The position numbers and the translations under genes were made by a program. The notes under the pieces were generated by a model, which searched no databases, was not told where the DNA came from, and worked only from the letters and a program-made list of their open reading frames with translations. Shown here piece by piece: positions 7,958 through 17,050 of a stretch of 64,000 nt of DNA (its first letter is position 1; the number at the start of each line of letters is the position of its first letter). Origin of the DNA: JAJPKK01 sp963807015 (GTDB taxonomy: Bacteria; Pseudomonadota; Alphaproteobacteria; Rhizobiales; Xanthobacteraceae); contig CAWEAS010000001.1 of NCBI GenBank assembly GCA_963807015.1, positions 186,001 through 250,000 on the forward strand, in the 5' to 3' direction.

Positions 7958-9523
7958 ATGCCCCCTATAAGGGACGTGCTGCTGCGGTGCAGCGGCGGCG
8001 TAGCGTTGCGGATTGCGTACATGAATGTAGCCGATGTGAAGCCGAAACCGGCGGCGCCGGCGGCGCCCCGGGAACTCGGACCGTTGGCGCGTGCCATTGC
8101 GGCCGAGCCGGTGGCCGATGCGATTTCGCCCGTTGTTCTGGTCGGCGCGGTGCGGCTGTGCGAATTCGTCGGCATCGCGGCAATCGGCACCATCATCTAT
8201 CTCTTCGACGTCTATCGCTATGACGGGTTCGAATGGCCCTACGCGGCCGCGATCCTGGCGGTGTCGGCTGCGGCGGTGGTCGCCTTCCAGATATTCGAGA
8301 CCTACAACGTCCCTGCATTCCGCACGCACGTCCATCAGATGTCCCGCGTGGCATTGGCCTGGACGCTTGTTTGTTTGTTGGCCTTTGCAGTCTCGTTCTT
8401 CGGCAAGCTCGATGCCAGCTACTCACGGCTCTGGGCCGCGACTTGGTTCATTGCGACGCTGGTCGCGCTATGTCTCGGCCGCTTCGCACTGACCGCGCTG
8501 GTGCGCCGTTGGGCGCGCGACGGCCGGCTGATCCGCCGCATCGTCATCGTCGGCGGCGGACGCGAAGGCGAGTCCCTTCTGCGCATGCTGGCCAGCGAAG
8601 CGGATTCCGACTTGCGCATCTGCGGCGTCTTCGACGACCGCAGCGGCGACCGCTCGCCGGCCGTGGTTGCGGGCGTGCCCAAGCTCGGCAATGTCGAGGA
8701 TCTTGTGCAGTTCACGCGCCTCACCCGCATCGATCTCGTGCTGGTGTCGATGCCGCTCACCGCCGAAGAGCGGGTGCTGCAGATGGTGCGCAAGCTGTGG
8801 GTGCTGCCGGTCGACGTGCGCCTCGCCGCGCATATGTCGCGACTGCGGTTCCGACCGCGCGCCTATTCCTACATCGGCAACGTGCCGGTGCTCGATATCT
8901 TCGACAAGCCGATCGCCGACTGGAACATGGTCATCAAGACCCTGTTCGACCGCATCGTGGGTGCGCTCATTCTGGTCGCGCTGTCGCCGGTGATGATCGC
9001 GACGGCAATCGCCATCAAGCTCGACAGCAAGGGCCCGATCTTCTTCCGCCAGCGCCGCCTCGGCTTCAACAACGAGGTGATCGAAGTCCTGAAATTCCGC
9101 TCGCTCTATGACGAGCATGCCGACCCCGCTGCCAAACGCGTCGTCACCAAGAATGATCCGCGGGTCACCCGGGTCGGGCGCTTCATCCGCAAGACGTCGA
9201 TCGACGAGTTGCCTCAACTCATCAACGTGTTGCGCGGCGAACTGTCGCTCGTCGGCCCGCGGCCGCACGCGGTCGAGGCGCCGACCGCGAACCGGCTGTG
9301 GGAGGAAGTGGTCGACGGCTATTTCGCCCGCCATCGCGTCAAGCCCGGCTTGACTGGATGGGCTCAGATCAACGGCTGGCGCGGCGAACTCGATACTCCG
9401 GAAAAGCTGCAGAACCGCGTCGAACACGACCTCTACTACATCGAAAACTGGTCGCTGCTGTTCGACCTCTACATCCTGGCGCGCACGCCGTTCGCGCTGA
9501 TGAAGACCGAGAACGCCTATTGA
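7958..9523 (+). CDS. Undecaprenyl-phosphate hexose-1-phosphate transferase (WcaJ-type)
   Basis: 521 residues from 7958, or 500 from the alternative ATG at 8021 (MNVADVKPKPAAP). The N-terminal half has several membrane segments (for example GIAAIGTIIYLFDVYRYDGF), then a Rossmann CoA-binding-like domain (RRIVIVGGGREGESLL). The C-terminal bacterial sugar transferase domain carries LFDRIVGALILVALSP, FFRQRRLGFNNEVIEVLKF, SLVGPRPHA and KPGLTGWAQINGWRGE. Such enzymes start exopolysaccharide repeat units by placing a sugar phosphate on undecaprenyl phosphate at the inner membrane. It precedes a polymerase/ligase-like gene, consistent with a small polysaccharide locus. No Wzx flippase or export genes are in the window. 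Confidence 0.92.
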   Translation: MPPIRDVLLRCSGGVALRIAYMNVADVKPKPAAPAAPRELGPLARAIAAEPVADAISPVVLVGAVRLCEFVGIAAIGTIIYLFDVYRYDGFEWPYAAAILAVSAAAVVAFQIFETYNVPAFRTHVHQMSRVALAWTLVCLLAFAVSFFGKLDASYSRLWAATWFIATLVALCLGRFALTALVRRWARDGRLIRRIVIVGGGREGESLLRMLASEADSDLRICGVFDDRSGDRSPAVVAGVPKLGNVEDLVQFTRLTRIDLVLVSMPLTAEERVLQMVRKLWVLPVDVRLAAHMSRLRFRPRAYSYIGNVPVLDIFDKPIADWNMVIKTLFDRIVGALILVALSPVMIATAIAIKLDSKGPIFFRQRRLGFNNEVIEVLKFRSLYDEHADPAAKRVVTKNDPRVTRVGRFIRKTSIDELPQLINVLRGELSLVGPRPHAVEAPTANRLWEEVVDGYFARHRVKPGLTGWAQINGWRGELDTPEKLQNRVEHDLYYIENWSLLFDLYILARTPFALMKTENAY

Positions 9524-9546
9524 GCTCGACTGCCCCGCCCACTTTC

Positions 9547-9571
9547 TCCCCTCCCGCCGGTGCGGAGGGGA
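9547..9571. repeat. Short GC-rich hairpin between the two polysaccharide genes
   Basis: Arms TCCCCTCC (9547-9554) and GGAGGGGA (9564-9571) are an 8-bp perfect inverted repeat with a 9-nt loop. It lies in the 137-bp gap between the sugar transferase and the next gene. There is no T-run, so an intrinsic terminator is unlikely; it resembles the short GC-rich intergenic palindromes scattered in these genomes. Confidence 0.4.
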
Positions 9572-9660
9572 CGGGGCTGGGAGATGCCAGATGGGGCACA
9601 CCGGTGCCTCAACTTCGCGCTCCCTCAGCCCGCCCCTTGCCCGCAAGGACGGAGGCCGCA

Positions 9661-10947
9661 GTGCGAGGCGCACCCTACCCGGAGCCTGTTCGCGCGGGTC
9701 AACCTCGGCGGACCGGTCTCGTCCGACTGACGCGCGGCTTCATGTGGTTGATCGCGCTCTCGGGCGGATTCGTCATCATCGAGCCGGCGCCTTATGAATT
9801 CTTGATCGCAGTCGCCATGGTGGTGTTCTTGGCCGCGGGACTTGTGGTGCGGCCGCTGCACGTACCGCTGATCGCGCTGCTCATGGCCTACAACATTGGC
9901 TACCTCATCGGCGTCGTGCCGGTCATATCGCTCGAAGGGACGGCGATGTGGACCGCCGTCTCTTGCTTCATGTCGATCACGACCCTGTTCTTCGCGCTGG
10001 CGCTCGTGACCGACACCACAAGCCGCCTCGACATGCTGCTCAAAGGTTACATGGCCTCGGCAATCGTCGTGTCGCTGTTCGGCATCGTCACCTATTTCCA
10101 TCTGTTGCCGGGCTCGGAAACGTTCATCTTCGCCATGCGTTCGAAATCGACGTTCAAGGATCCGAACGTGCTCGGCGCTTTTTTGGTGTTGCCGGCGGTT
10201 CTCGCGATGCAACGCGTGATGCTCGGGGGCGCGCGCAACGTCATCGTTGGGGGATTCTGCGCGCTCGTTGTGGCGCTCGAACTGTTGCTTGCATTTTCGC
10301 GCGGCGCCTGGGGCGTTGCGGCGGCGGCCGTCCTGCTGACGCTTCTGTTCACATTCCTCACCAGCTCATCGGCGAAAGAGCGGCTGCGTATCGTGGTGTT
10401 TGCGGCGGCGGGCCTCGCGGTCGTTGCCGCCGTCCTCGCGCTCGCGCTGACCGTGCCGCAGGTCCAGAGCCTGTTCGAAGAGCGCGCGAGCCTGGTGCAA
10501 AGCTACGACTCCGGCCGCTTCGGACGCTTCGGACGGCACATTCTCGGTGCCCTGCTGGCGCTCGACCATCCCTTCGGCATCGGACCGCTGCAGTTCAGCA
10601 AATATTTCCCCGAGGATCCGCACAACTCGTTCCTGGATTCGTTCATGGCGGGCGGATGGCTGAGCGGCGCGGCCTATTTCGGCCTGGTGCTGCTCACCCT
10701 CGGCATCGGCCTGCGCTTTGTGTTCATCGCCGCGCCGTGGCGCCTTGCCTACATCGCAGTCTATTCAAGCTTCGTCGCGCTCACCGGCGAAAGCTACATC
10801 ATCGACGTGCAACATTGGCGCCACTATTTCCTCATCATGGGCGTGGTGTGGGGCCTCATCGTCGCCGCTGCCGCTCGCCGTAAGGCGCCGCGAACCACGC
10901 ACGCCCAAATGCCCCGTCGAGCCGCGCTGGCGCCACGCGCAGCGTGA
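9661..10947 (+). CDS. Polytopic O-antigen ligase/Wzy-like polymerase family membrane protein
   Basis: 428 residues from the GTG at 9661, chosen because GGAGG lies five bases upstream; the open frame reaches back into the preceding gene, which cannot be coding there. About ten or more membrane segments are predicted, beginning MWLIALSGGFVIIEPAP. FSRGAWGVAAAAVLL and the periplasmic PHNSFLDSFMAGGW with nearby HPFGIGPLQF are typical of the Wzy_C/O-antigen ligase fold. These proteins polymerise or ligate lipid-linked glycans on the periplasmic side. Its place after the WcaJ-type enzyme supports a role in the same exopolysaccharide, though polymerase and ligase roles cannot be separated by reading. 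Confidence 0.82.
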   Translation: MRGAPYPEPVRAGQPRRTGLVRLTRGFMWLIALSGGFVIIEPAPYEFLIAVAMVVFLAAGLVVRPLHVPLIALLMAYNIGYLIGVVPVISLEGTAMWTAVSCFMSITTLFFALALVTDTTSRLDMLLKGYMASAIVVSLFGIVTYFHLLPGSETFIFAMRSKSTFKDPNVLGAFLVLPAVLAMQRVMLGGARNVIVGGFCALVVALELLLAFSRGAWGVAAAAVLLTLLFTFLTSSSAKERLRIVVFAAAGLAVVAAVLALALTVPQVQSLFEERASLVQSYDSGRFGRFGRHILGALLALDHPFGIGPLQFSKYFPEDPHNSFLDSFMAGGWLSGAAYFGLVLLTLGIGLRFVFIAAPWRLAYIAVYSSFVALTGESYIIDVQHWRHYFLIMGVVWGLIVAAAARRKAPRTTHAQMPRRAALAPRAA

Positions 10948-11142
10948 GTACTGGCGCTGTGCCGCACTCCCTGGTGCGTCGTACGTGAAGCCGTGCACGC
11001 GGTGCGCGCTAAAAACCTCACATCTACAACTATTTGCAATTTTTGGCTCACGCGTGTGACGCATTTGTTACAGGCATTGAGTGCCCAATCTGCTAGCAGA
11101 ATGGCGCTCGACAATGATCTTGCTTTGGGGGTTTGCATAGCG

Positions 11143-11961
11143 ATGAACGTACTTCGTTTCAGCTTAGCGGCAGGTGTTGCGGTCGCGTGCATTGGAACCG
11201 CAAGCGCTGCTGATTTGGCGCGGCCGGCACCTATGCCGTATGTGGCGCCGGTGGCTGTCGGTCCGAGCTGGACCGGCTTCTATCTCGGCTTCAACGGCGG
11301 CTGGGGCTGGTCGAACTACAATGTCTCCGAGACGCCGTTCGGCGTGACGGGCATTGCTGACATCCTTCCGCAGGCGCTCAGCACCAGCAATGACGGCGCC
11401 GTGTTCGGCGGACAGATCGGCTACAATTGGCAGATCGCCAGCTGGGTGTTGGGCATCGAAGCCGACTGGGACGGCGCCAACATCAGCAGCACCAACGCCA
11501 CCGTGTTTCCGAGCATTCTCGGCGGTCCCGGCACCACCCACACCAACAGCTTCACCACCAATGAAAAGATTAGTTCGCTCGCCAGCATTCGTGGCCGCTT
11601 GGGCTACGTCTGGGGTCCGGCGATGCTGTACTTCACGGGCGGCGGCGCCTGGGAAGACGTCACCACGAACGCCACGATCAGCGCCAACACCGCACCCGGC
11701 AATTTTGGCCAGTCAGCAAATGCTAGCTTTTCGACCACCCGCTCGGGATTCGTGCTGGGTGCTGGCGTCGAATGGATGGCAACTCCGAGCTGGCTGATCC
11801 GGGCTGAGTACCTTCACTACGACTTCAGCGGTGCGAACACCAACACGCTCGGCATTGCCAACTGCGCCGTGCCAGGTTGCGGCGTGAACGTCACCACGGC
11901 GAGCAACAACGTCGACGTCTTCCGCATGGGCGCGAGCTACAAGCTTGACTGGTTCCGCTGA
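11143..11961 (+). CDS. Small outer-membrane beta-barrel protein (Omp25/porin-like), copy 1
   Basis: 272 residues from the ATG at 11143, giving a signal peptide (MNVLRFSLAAGVAVACIGTASA-AD). The mature start PMPYVAPVAVGPSWTGFYLG and the block AVFGGQIGYNWQIASWVLGIEADWDG are the signature of rhizobial Omp25/Opa-like eight-stranded barrels. The C-terminus VFRMGASYKLDWFR ends in alternating residues with a terminal aromatic region, as expected for a BamA signal. A strong terminator follows at 12011. Two further barrels of this type lie at 14571 and 20718. Confidence 0.9.
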   Translation: MNVLRFSLAAGVAVACIGTASAADLARPAPMPYVAPVAVGPSWTGFYLGFNGGWGWSNYNVSETPFGVTGIADILPQALSTSNDGAVFGGQIGYNWQIASWVLGIEADWDGANISSTNATVFPSILGGPGTTHTNSFTTNEKISSLASIRGRLGYVWGPAMLYFTGGGAWEDVTTNATISANTAPGNFGQSANASFSTTRSGFVLGAGVEWMATPSWLIRAEYLHYDFSGANTNTLGIANCAVPGCGVNVTTASNNVDVFRMGASYKLDWFR

Positions 11962-12010
11962 CGCGCAAGCGCACAGCCGAAGAACTTCTCCTCTTCTTTG
12001 TGTCTGCGAA

Positions 12011-12039
12011 ATCGCCGGGATCAATCCCGGCGATTTTTT
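12011..12039 (+). terminator. Intrinsic terminator after the outer-membrane protein gene
   Basis: A 10-bp perfect stem ATCGCCGGGA / TCCCGGCGAT with a TCAA loop (12021-12024) is followed by a T-run. It lies 50 bp after the stop of the gene at 11143-11961. Confidence 0.9.
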
Positions 12040-12213
12040 CTTGCCCGCAAAACGAATGGCAGCGCGACAGGCACCATCGAGATCTCGCACCGCGCTTGTG
12101 ATGCGACCGCCCTTGACGCTTCATTCAAACCACGGAGTGCTCGTCGTCAAACATGCGGCGCACAGCCGCATTGGTTGCACGGTACGCTGCCTGCCCTTAT
12201 AGTCCGCCGCGTT

Positions 12214-12291
12214 CGGAGCGTAGCGCAGCCCGGTTAGCGCACCAGTCTGGGGGACTGGGGGTCCCGAGTTCAAATCTCGGCGCTCCGACCA
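12214..12291 (+). tRNA. tRNA-Pro (anticodon GGG)
   Basis: A full cloverleaf can be folded by eye. The acceptor arm is CGGAGCG (12214-12220) with CGCTCCG (12281-12287); a D arm follows with GCGC stems. The anticodon stem is CCAGT/ACTGG with loop CTGGGGG, giving anticodon GGG. The T arm is CCGAG-TTCAAAT-CTCGG. Discriminator A is followed by an encoded CCA at 12289-12291. No integrase or repeated 3' end is seen downstream, so it is not an obvious integration site here. Confidence 0.95.
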
Positions 12292-12443
12292 GCGACATTA
12301 GATGACTACGAGGATCTGATCCGGTCCAAAGAATTTGAGATAGCCGTTGGGCAGCCCAAGGGCAGAGTGGGCTTATCGTCGGCGACAATCGCAAGAAGCA
12401 TGCAGCGACGGATCGGCGGCGGCATCATGAGATTCTTGCATCG

Positions 12444-13430
12444 ATGACTGAGCACACGAAACGTAGGCCGCTCCACCGTTTTCCGGTCGTCGAAACAAGC
12501 GACCCAAAGGAATTCGGTGATGCGATCACCGCCGAGTTCGGTGCTCGACCCCTCCTAATTGGTGTGGGCTCCCGACCGTTTCGCGCTTCCGCCAACCACC
12601 TCGTACTTGCGAGCGGCGATATCGCCTTCAGCTCCGCGACTACATGTGTCGAGGTGCAGTTCCCGGCTGTCTCCCTTTTCAAGCAACATTTCATCCAACA
12701 GAGGAACGGGTACACCCGCTTCGGCGGAAAGCAATTCGAGGTTACGTCCGCGGAAACGGTGGTGATACCCGCGGGGGTGGAGGCGATCCACCAATACGAT
12801 GCTGAATTTGAGCAACTGACGTATCGCGTCAGCCCTTCTGCCTTGCAGTCCAAGCTCAGCGCTATCGTCGGCATGCCGGTTGCCGGCCGTCTCGAGTTCG
12901 CGACGCCGTCGCGCTTCGCCGATCCGTCCTTGCGACGGCTGAAGCGCCTTCTCGAGTTCGTCGTCACGGAACTCGATACCGCCACGGTCCCGCCGGCTGC
13001 GCTTGCAGAGCTCGAGCAGCTTCTGATCATTTCTTTCCTGTCGGGAAATCTGCACAATTTCAGCAACCTTATGGCGCGTGAACATCCGCCGCCGGCGAAA
13101 TGGCAAGTCCAGCTGGCTGAGGAGTACCTCGAGGCCAATTGGACTCATCCAATCACCGTGGAGGCCCTGGCGGCGGCAACGGGGACCAGTACCCGTAGCT
13201 TGTTCAAGGCGTTCCGAGACTCGCGGAACTGTTCGCCAATGATGTTCGTGAGAGGCATCCGGCTCGCACATGCGCGCCGCATGCTGCAGCAGCCGGATCC
13301 CGCCACGACTGTCATGACGGTTGCCTTCGCATGTGGCTTTCTCAATCCCGGCCACTTCGCGCAACATTACCGCCTTGCATTCGGTGAACTGCCGTCGGCA
13401 ACGCTTGCCGCTGCACGGCGACGGATCTGA
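12444..13430 (+). CDS. AraC family transcriptional regulator
   Basis: 328 residues. The N-terminal ~200 residues form a ligand-binding-like domain of the AraC_binding_2 type (RPLLIGVGSRPFRASANHL, GGKQFEVTSAETVVIPAG). The C-terminal ~100 residues carry the double helix-turn-helix: LAEEYLEANWTHPITVEALA, TSTRSLFKAFRDSRNCSPM, then VAFACGFLNPGHFAQHYRLA. Such regulators usually act on nearby operons, but the closest neighbour is the FGE-fold gene 120 bp downstream, and no target can be deduced. The gene starts about 150 bp after tRNA-Pro. Confidence 0.92.
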   Translation: MTEHTKRRPLHRFPVVETSDPKEFGDAITAEFGARPLLIGVGSRPFRASANHLVLASGDIAFSSATTCVEVQFPAVSLFKQHFIQQRNGYTRFGGKQFEVTSAETVVIPAGVEAIHQYDAEFEQLTYRVSPSALQSKLSAIVGMPVAGRLEFATPSRFADPSLRRLKRLLEFVVTELDTATVPPAALAELEQLLIISFLSGNLHNFSNLMAREHPPPAKWQVQLAEEYLEANWTHPITVEALAAATGTSTRSLFKAFRDSRNCSPMMFVRGIRLAHARRMLQQPDPATTVMTVAFACGFLNPGHFAQHYRLAFGELPSATLAAARRRI

Positions 13431-13552
13431 ACGCCTCGTTCACTAATTAGAATCGTCGGCTCGCAATAATCGAGCTTTACGGGACGGCGCCGGCGTCGGC
13501 AGGCATGTGTCGATGCGTGGTGCCCGCTCATGGTTTGTCGGAGACCGACCGA

Positions 13553-14467
13553 ATGGCTTGTGGATATGAGACTCCTCGTCCTCTGTTGGCGTCCTTCGCG
13601 ATCGCAGCGGTCGCGGCGCTGTTCGCGATAGCTCCGGCGTGGCCTCAGGAAGCGACGCGCGAGCAGTCCTACTGGCGCACTGTCATGGGGCCGTCTGTTC
13701 TCAGTCTGGAGCAGGAGCGCGACGCAAGGCCCGGTTCCGATTTCACGGAATGCGCGCGCGGCTGCCCGACGATGGTGGTCGTGCCGGCTGGAAAATTCGT
13801 CATGGGTTCGCCACCGGACGAAAAGGATCGCTCACCCAGCGAGGGACCGCAACACGAAGTGAGCATTGCGAGGCCGTTCGCGGTCGGGATGACCGAGGTC
13901 ACGTTTGACCATTGGGATGCGTGCGTCGCCGCGGGAGCCTGCGCGGCGGCGCGCGACAGCACCTGGGGCCGCAGCGATCGCCCCGTCATAAATGTGATCT
14001 GGGATGATGCCAAGCAGTATGTCGCGTGGCTTTCGAGAGTGACGGGCAAGGAGTACCGGCTGCTCTCCGAGGCGGAATGGGAATACGCGGCGCGCGCTGG
14101 CAGCCGGACGCGGTTCTCATTCGGAGACGACGACTCGCAACTCGGTCGGTATGCGTGGTACCGCGACAATTCCGATCGAAAAACTCAGCCGGTCGACAAG
14201 AAGGCCGCCAATGCATTCGGCCTGTACGACATGCACGGCAACGTCTTTGAATGGGTCGAGGACCTCTGGCATCCCACCTATGAGGGCGCGCCAGCGGACG
14301 GCGCCGCCTGGCTCGACAACGGCACGCCGGCTCGCCGCGTGGTCCGCAGTGGTTCCTGGTATTACGATTCGCCGAGCCTCCGTTCGGCAAGCCGGGCCGG
14401 CCCGCCCGCCCAACTGCGCGACGGCAATGTCGGATTTCGGATCGCCCGAACGTTGCACGGTTCGTGA
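13553..14467 (+). CDS. Exported formylglycine-generating-enzyme-fold (SUMF1) protein, copy 1
   Basis: 304 residues from the ATG at 13553 (an upstream GTG at 13505 is less likely); the signal peptide ends near APAWP-QEA. The SUMF1 domain is clear: MVVVPAGKFVMGSPPDEKD, EGPQHEVSIARPFAVGMTEV, NVIWDDAKQYVAWLSRVTGK, YRLLSEAEWEYAARAG, FGLYDMHGNVFEWVED and GNVGFRIART. The pair of copper-binding cysteines of true FGE is missing: the site reads RSGSWYYDSPSLRSASRAG. It is therefore probably a structural or ligand-binding relative rather than an oxidase. A paralogue lies at 21611-22477 on the other strand. Confidence 0.88.
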   Translation: MACGYETPRPLLASFAIAAVAALFAIAPAWPQEATREQSYWRTVMGPSVLSLEQERDARPGSDFTECARGCPTMVVVPAGKFVMGSPPDEKDRSPSEGPQHEVSIARPFAVGMTEVTFDHWDACVAAGACAAARDSTWGRSDRPVINVIWDDAKQYVAWLSRVTGKEYRLLSEAEWEYAARAGSRTRFSFGDDDSQLGRYAWYRDNSDRKTQPVDKKAANAFGLYDMHGNVFEWVEDLWHPTYEGAPADGAAWLDNGTPARRVVRSGSWYYDSPSLRSASRAGPPAQLRDGNVGFRIARTLHGS

Positions 14468-14535
14468 ACGGGCGATAACCGAAGGCACTAACATCATTGG
14501 CTCAAGCCGCTGACGCGCGAACCCACATCATAAGA

Positions 14536-14560
14536 AAAGGCCCCGATGATCGGGGCCTTT
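14536..14560 (-). terminator. Intrinsic terminator between convergent genes
   Basis: An 11-bp perfect stem AAAGGCCCCGA / TCGGGGCCTTT closes on a TGA loop. On the minus strand it continues into TTTTCTTAT, so it best serves the barrel gene ending at 14571; it could also act on plus-strand transcripts from 13553-14467. Confidence 0.85.
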
Positions 14561-14570
14561 GGAAGGAATG

Positions 14571-15398
14571 TCACCAGAATAGGAATCCGGGCCCCATCTT
14601 GTAATTGACGCCGAACTTCACTTCCGAGATCGACTGATTCACATTGGCGGACACGGTTCCACCATACGGCACGCCACCTGAGGTAATTCCACCAACCGGG
14701 ATGGTCACTGCCGACGAACCGAAGTTTAGGTAGTCGTATTCGATCTTGGCGGTCCAATTCTGGGCGAAAGCCCACTCGAGCCCGGTTCCGACGGTCCATC
14801 CGATGCGTGTTTCGGAAAACGTTCCGCCAAGCGTAGCCCTGGCCGCGCCCGCCGTCTCAATGGCTCCAAGCGTGTAATTCGCGCCGGTCCACGCGCCGCC
14901 AGCCTTGCCATAAAACAACCAATTGTCCCTAGCGACGCCAATACGGGTGGTTGCCGTTCCAATCCAGTTGTTCGAGGAGCCCAACGTCTCACCACCGGTA
15001 AACCCGGCGCCGGGGAAGACCGGATAACCGCCAGTCGCCGTAGTGTTAAACTTGGTCCAGGACCAATCGAATTCGCTGCCAAGTACGAGCCGGCCGATTT
15101 GATAGTTCCAGCCGGCCTGGACACCGCCGAGGAACGAGCTATTGGAAGAATTCATCGAGGCTGCAGCCCCGACCGGAAGGCCAATTCCACCGAAATGCCC
15201 AATTACATTGTAGGAATCATCATTAGACCAAGTTTTTTCCCAGCCTCCGCCGATATGGCCGCCGAAGTAGAGGCCGGTCCAATCGTATACGGCAACCGGA
15301 ACAGGCGCCCTGTATGGGGCCCCCAAGTCCGCAGCAAACACGGCGCCAGATGATCCTGCGACAATGAGTGCGGTGGTGGCTAGAAGCACGCGCTTCAT
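14571..15398 (-). CDS. Small outer-membrane beta-barrel protein (Omp25/porin-like), copy 2
   Basis: 275 residues from the ATG at 15398, preceded by a GGGGGG-rich SD; the open frame extends 32 codons further but without a plausible start. The signal peptide is MKRVLLATTALIVAGSSGAV then FAADLG. The sequence YDWTGLYFGGHIGGGWEKTW, FLGGVQAGWNYQIGRLVLG and EFDWSW marks an Omp25-type barrel, and WAFAQNWTAKIEYDYLNFG is the usual C-terminal strand pattern. The final residues MGPGFLFW end in an aromatic. It is the only one of the three barrels on the minus strand. Confidence 0.9.
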   Translation of the reverse strand: MKRVLLATTALIVAGSSGAVFAADLGAPYRAPVPVAVYDWTGLYFGGHIGGGWEKTWSNDDSYNVIGHFGGIGLPVGAAASMNSSNSSFLGGVQAGWNYQIGRLVLGSEFDWSWTKFNTTATGGYPVFPGAGFTGGETLGSSNNWIGTATTRIGVARDNWLFYGKAGGAWTGANYTLGAIETAGAARATLGGTFSETRIGWTVGTGLEWAFAQNWTAKIEYDYLNFGSSAVTIPVGGITSGGVPYGGTVSANVNQSISEVKFGVNYKMGPGFLFW

Positions 15399-15575
15399 TT
15401 TTAACCCCCCAGATGGCTGATACGTGGGCAAGAAATCTAATCTTTCATCATCTACTCCTTTTGATTTGCCTTGGCTGTGATAATTCCGCAACAAATCGAA
15501 AAATAATAGAAACCAGGCAAATAGCCTTACGGATTTGTGAATGATCTCGGCTCTCCGGGGCTCTGCCGCGAAGAA

Positions 15576-16460
15576 TTACATATGCCTGCGGATGAACGTG
15601 CCGGCGCTGGCGAGCGCGCGACGGCCGGCGTCGAGATGCGCGTTCCACACGTGCCATGCGTGGATCATGTGCGGCCAGATTTCGAGTGTCACGGCGACAT
15701 CGGCCGCACCGGCGGCAGCCGCGAACCGTGTCGCGTCGGCAAGGAGCGTCTCCGATGTCCCCACTTGGATGAGCGTCGGCGGAAAGCCTTTCAGGTTCGC
15801 GTAGAGCGGCGAAACCCGCGGGTCTTTCCGCTCGATCCCGCGTGGAACATAAGCGGCCGCGAGTTCTTCGAGGTAGGGCATGTGAATGAGGGGATCGACG
15901 GCATTCTTGGTCGTGAGCGTCGCGCCGGACATGGTCAGGTCGGTCCACGGCGACACCAACCAGGCGCAGGCCGGGCCTTCCTCACCGGCGTCGCGCAGGC
16001 GGTTGATCAGGGCGGCGGTAAGGCCGCCGCCCGCGCTGTCGCCGCCGACCGCAATGTGCGCCGGGACGATGCCCTTCCCGCGCAGAAATCGCCAGGCCGC
16101 AAGCGCATCGTCGAGTGCCGCCGGGAACGGATGCTCCGGCGCCAACCGGTAGGCGATGGCGAGCGTGCGAATGCCCGCGGCCCTGCCTGCTTCCGTCACC
16201 ATGCGGCGGTGACTGCGGATCGATCCCGAGCAATAGCCGCCGCCGTGAAAGAACAGCAGCACACGCGACGCATCGGCGCCGGGAACGATCGACCATTCGC
16301 CCGGCACGCCGCCGGCATCGACTTCGGTGAGTTTGACGTCGTCGGCCGGCGGCCAGACCGAGCAGACTTCGTCGATCCGCTCGCGTCGCGAGGCCCAGCC
16401 GACGGGCCGCGCCTTGACACTCAGCAGGGCTCGAATGGCCTCGATTTCGCTTTGCGCCAT
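15576..16460 (-). CDS. Alpha/beta hydrolase of the HSL/acetyl-esterase family
   Basis: 294 residues from the ATG at 16460 (MAQSEIEAIRALLSVKARPV); a longer frame reaches 16634 but the added part lacks family sequence. Motifs of the hormone-sensitive-lipase family are present: the oxyanion HGGGYCSGS, the nucleophile elbow GGDSAGGGL, the acid in IQVGTSETLLADA and the catalytic histidine in WPHMIHAWHVW. No signal peptide is visible, so it is probably a cytoplasmic carboxylesterase of unknown substrate. Its upstream region is a long stretch with little coding signal. Confidence 0.9.
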   Translation of the reverse strand: MAQSEIEAIRALLSVKARPVGWASRRERIDEVCSVWPPADDVKLTEVDAGGVPGEWSIVPGADASRVLLFFHGGGYCSGSIRSHRRMVTEAGRAAGIRTLAIAYRLAPEHPFPAALDDALAAWRFLRGKGIVPAHIAVGGDSAGGGLTAALINRLRDAGEEGPACAWLVSPWTDLTMSGATLTTKNAVDPLIHMPYLEELAAAYVPRGIERKDPRVSPLYANLKGFPPTLIQVGTSETLLADATRFAAAAGAADVAVTLEIWPHMIHAWHVWNAHLDAGRRALASAGTFIRRHM

Positions 16461-16743
16461 CGTTCCGCTCGCGGTCTGTCGCTCGCCCACGTTTCTAGTC
16501 GGCCGCCCTCCCGAAGTGAAGCTGCCGCCGAACACATAGCCGCCGACGGAGATCACGGCAGCGGCGAGCCAGTCGGGCCTGACACAATGAGCACCCGTGA
16601 TTGTTGAGCGGAATGTGATACCGCGCACACTCATTCCCGCGGCGACGGCCTAGCTTCCAATCACGATCGAATTCGCAAATCAGGGAACGCCGGAACCCGA
16701 TCGAGCGTGTGGAGTTGCAAGTAACGAAGCTGCGGGGGAAAGA
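16461..16743. other. Upstream region of the esterase gene; no gene supported
   Basis: Open frames on both strands here have neither family sequence nor good start sites. The stretch probably holds the esterase promoter, but no convincing -35/-10 pair could be picked. Confidence 0.4.
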
Positions 16744-16941
16744 ATGTCACTTCCCGTGTCGGGTGCGAGGGCGGTCCAACCGGACCGGGCGTCGCGCGAT
16801 CTGTTCGCACAATTGCACGAAGCGATTGAACGCACGGCGATGGCGCGGCGAGCGCTGATGGTGACCGTCAACCATGGCCATATCGCCGTCACCAACCTTC
16901 GACAGCCGCGCGATGCAGGCGTGGAGCTTGGTGGCCTCTGA
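16744..16941 (+). CDS. Possible small protein of unknown function
   Basis: 65 codons beginning MSLPVSGARAVQPDRASRDL, with a purine-rich GGGGGAAAG just before the ATG and a helical middle (LFAQLHEAIERTAMARRALM). No family is recognised and antisense frames are equally open, so this is tentative. Confidence 0.25.
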   Translation: MSLPVSGARAVQPDRASRDLFAQLHEAIERTAMARRALMVTVNHGHIAVTNLRQPRDAGVELGGL

Positions 16942-17050
16942 GAGACAGCTGGCGCCACGGTGTCGGCGATCAAAACGCGACCCACGCTCGTTATCGGCAA
17001 TGCCTCGATGCAACGCTTCAGCTCCGCGAGTATTCGCAAATCAAGCCGTG

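Noticed and set aside
12214..12443. tRNA-Pro as an integration site for a mobile element
   Set aside because: No integrase, no repeated tRNA 3' end and no change in gene character downstream were seen.
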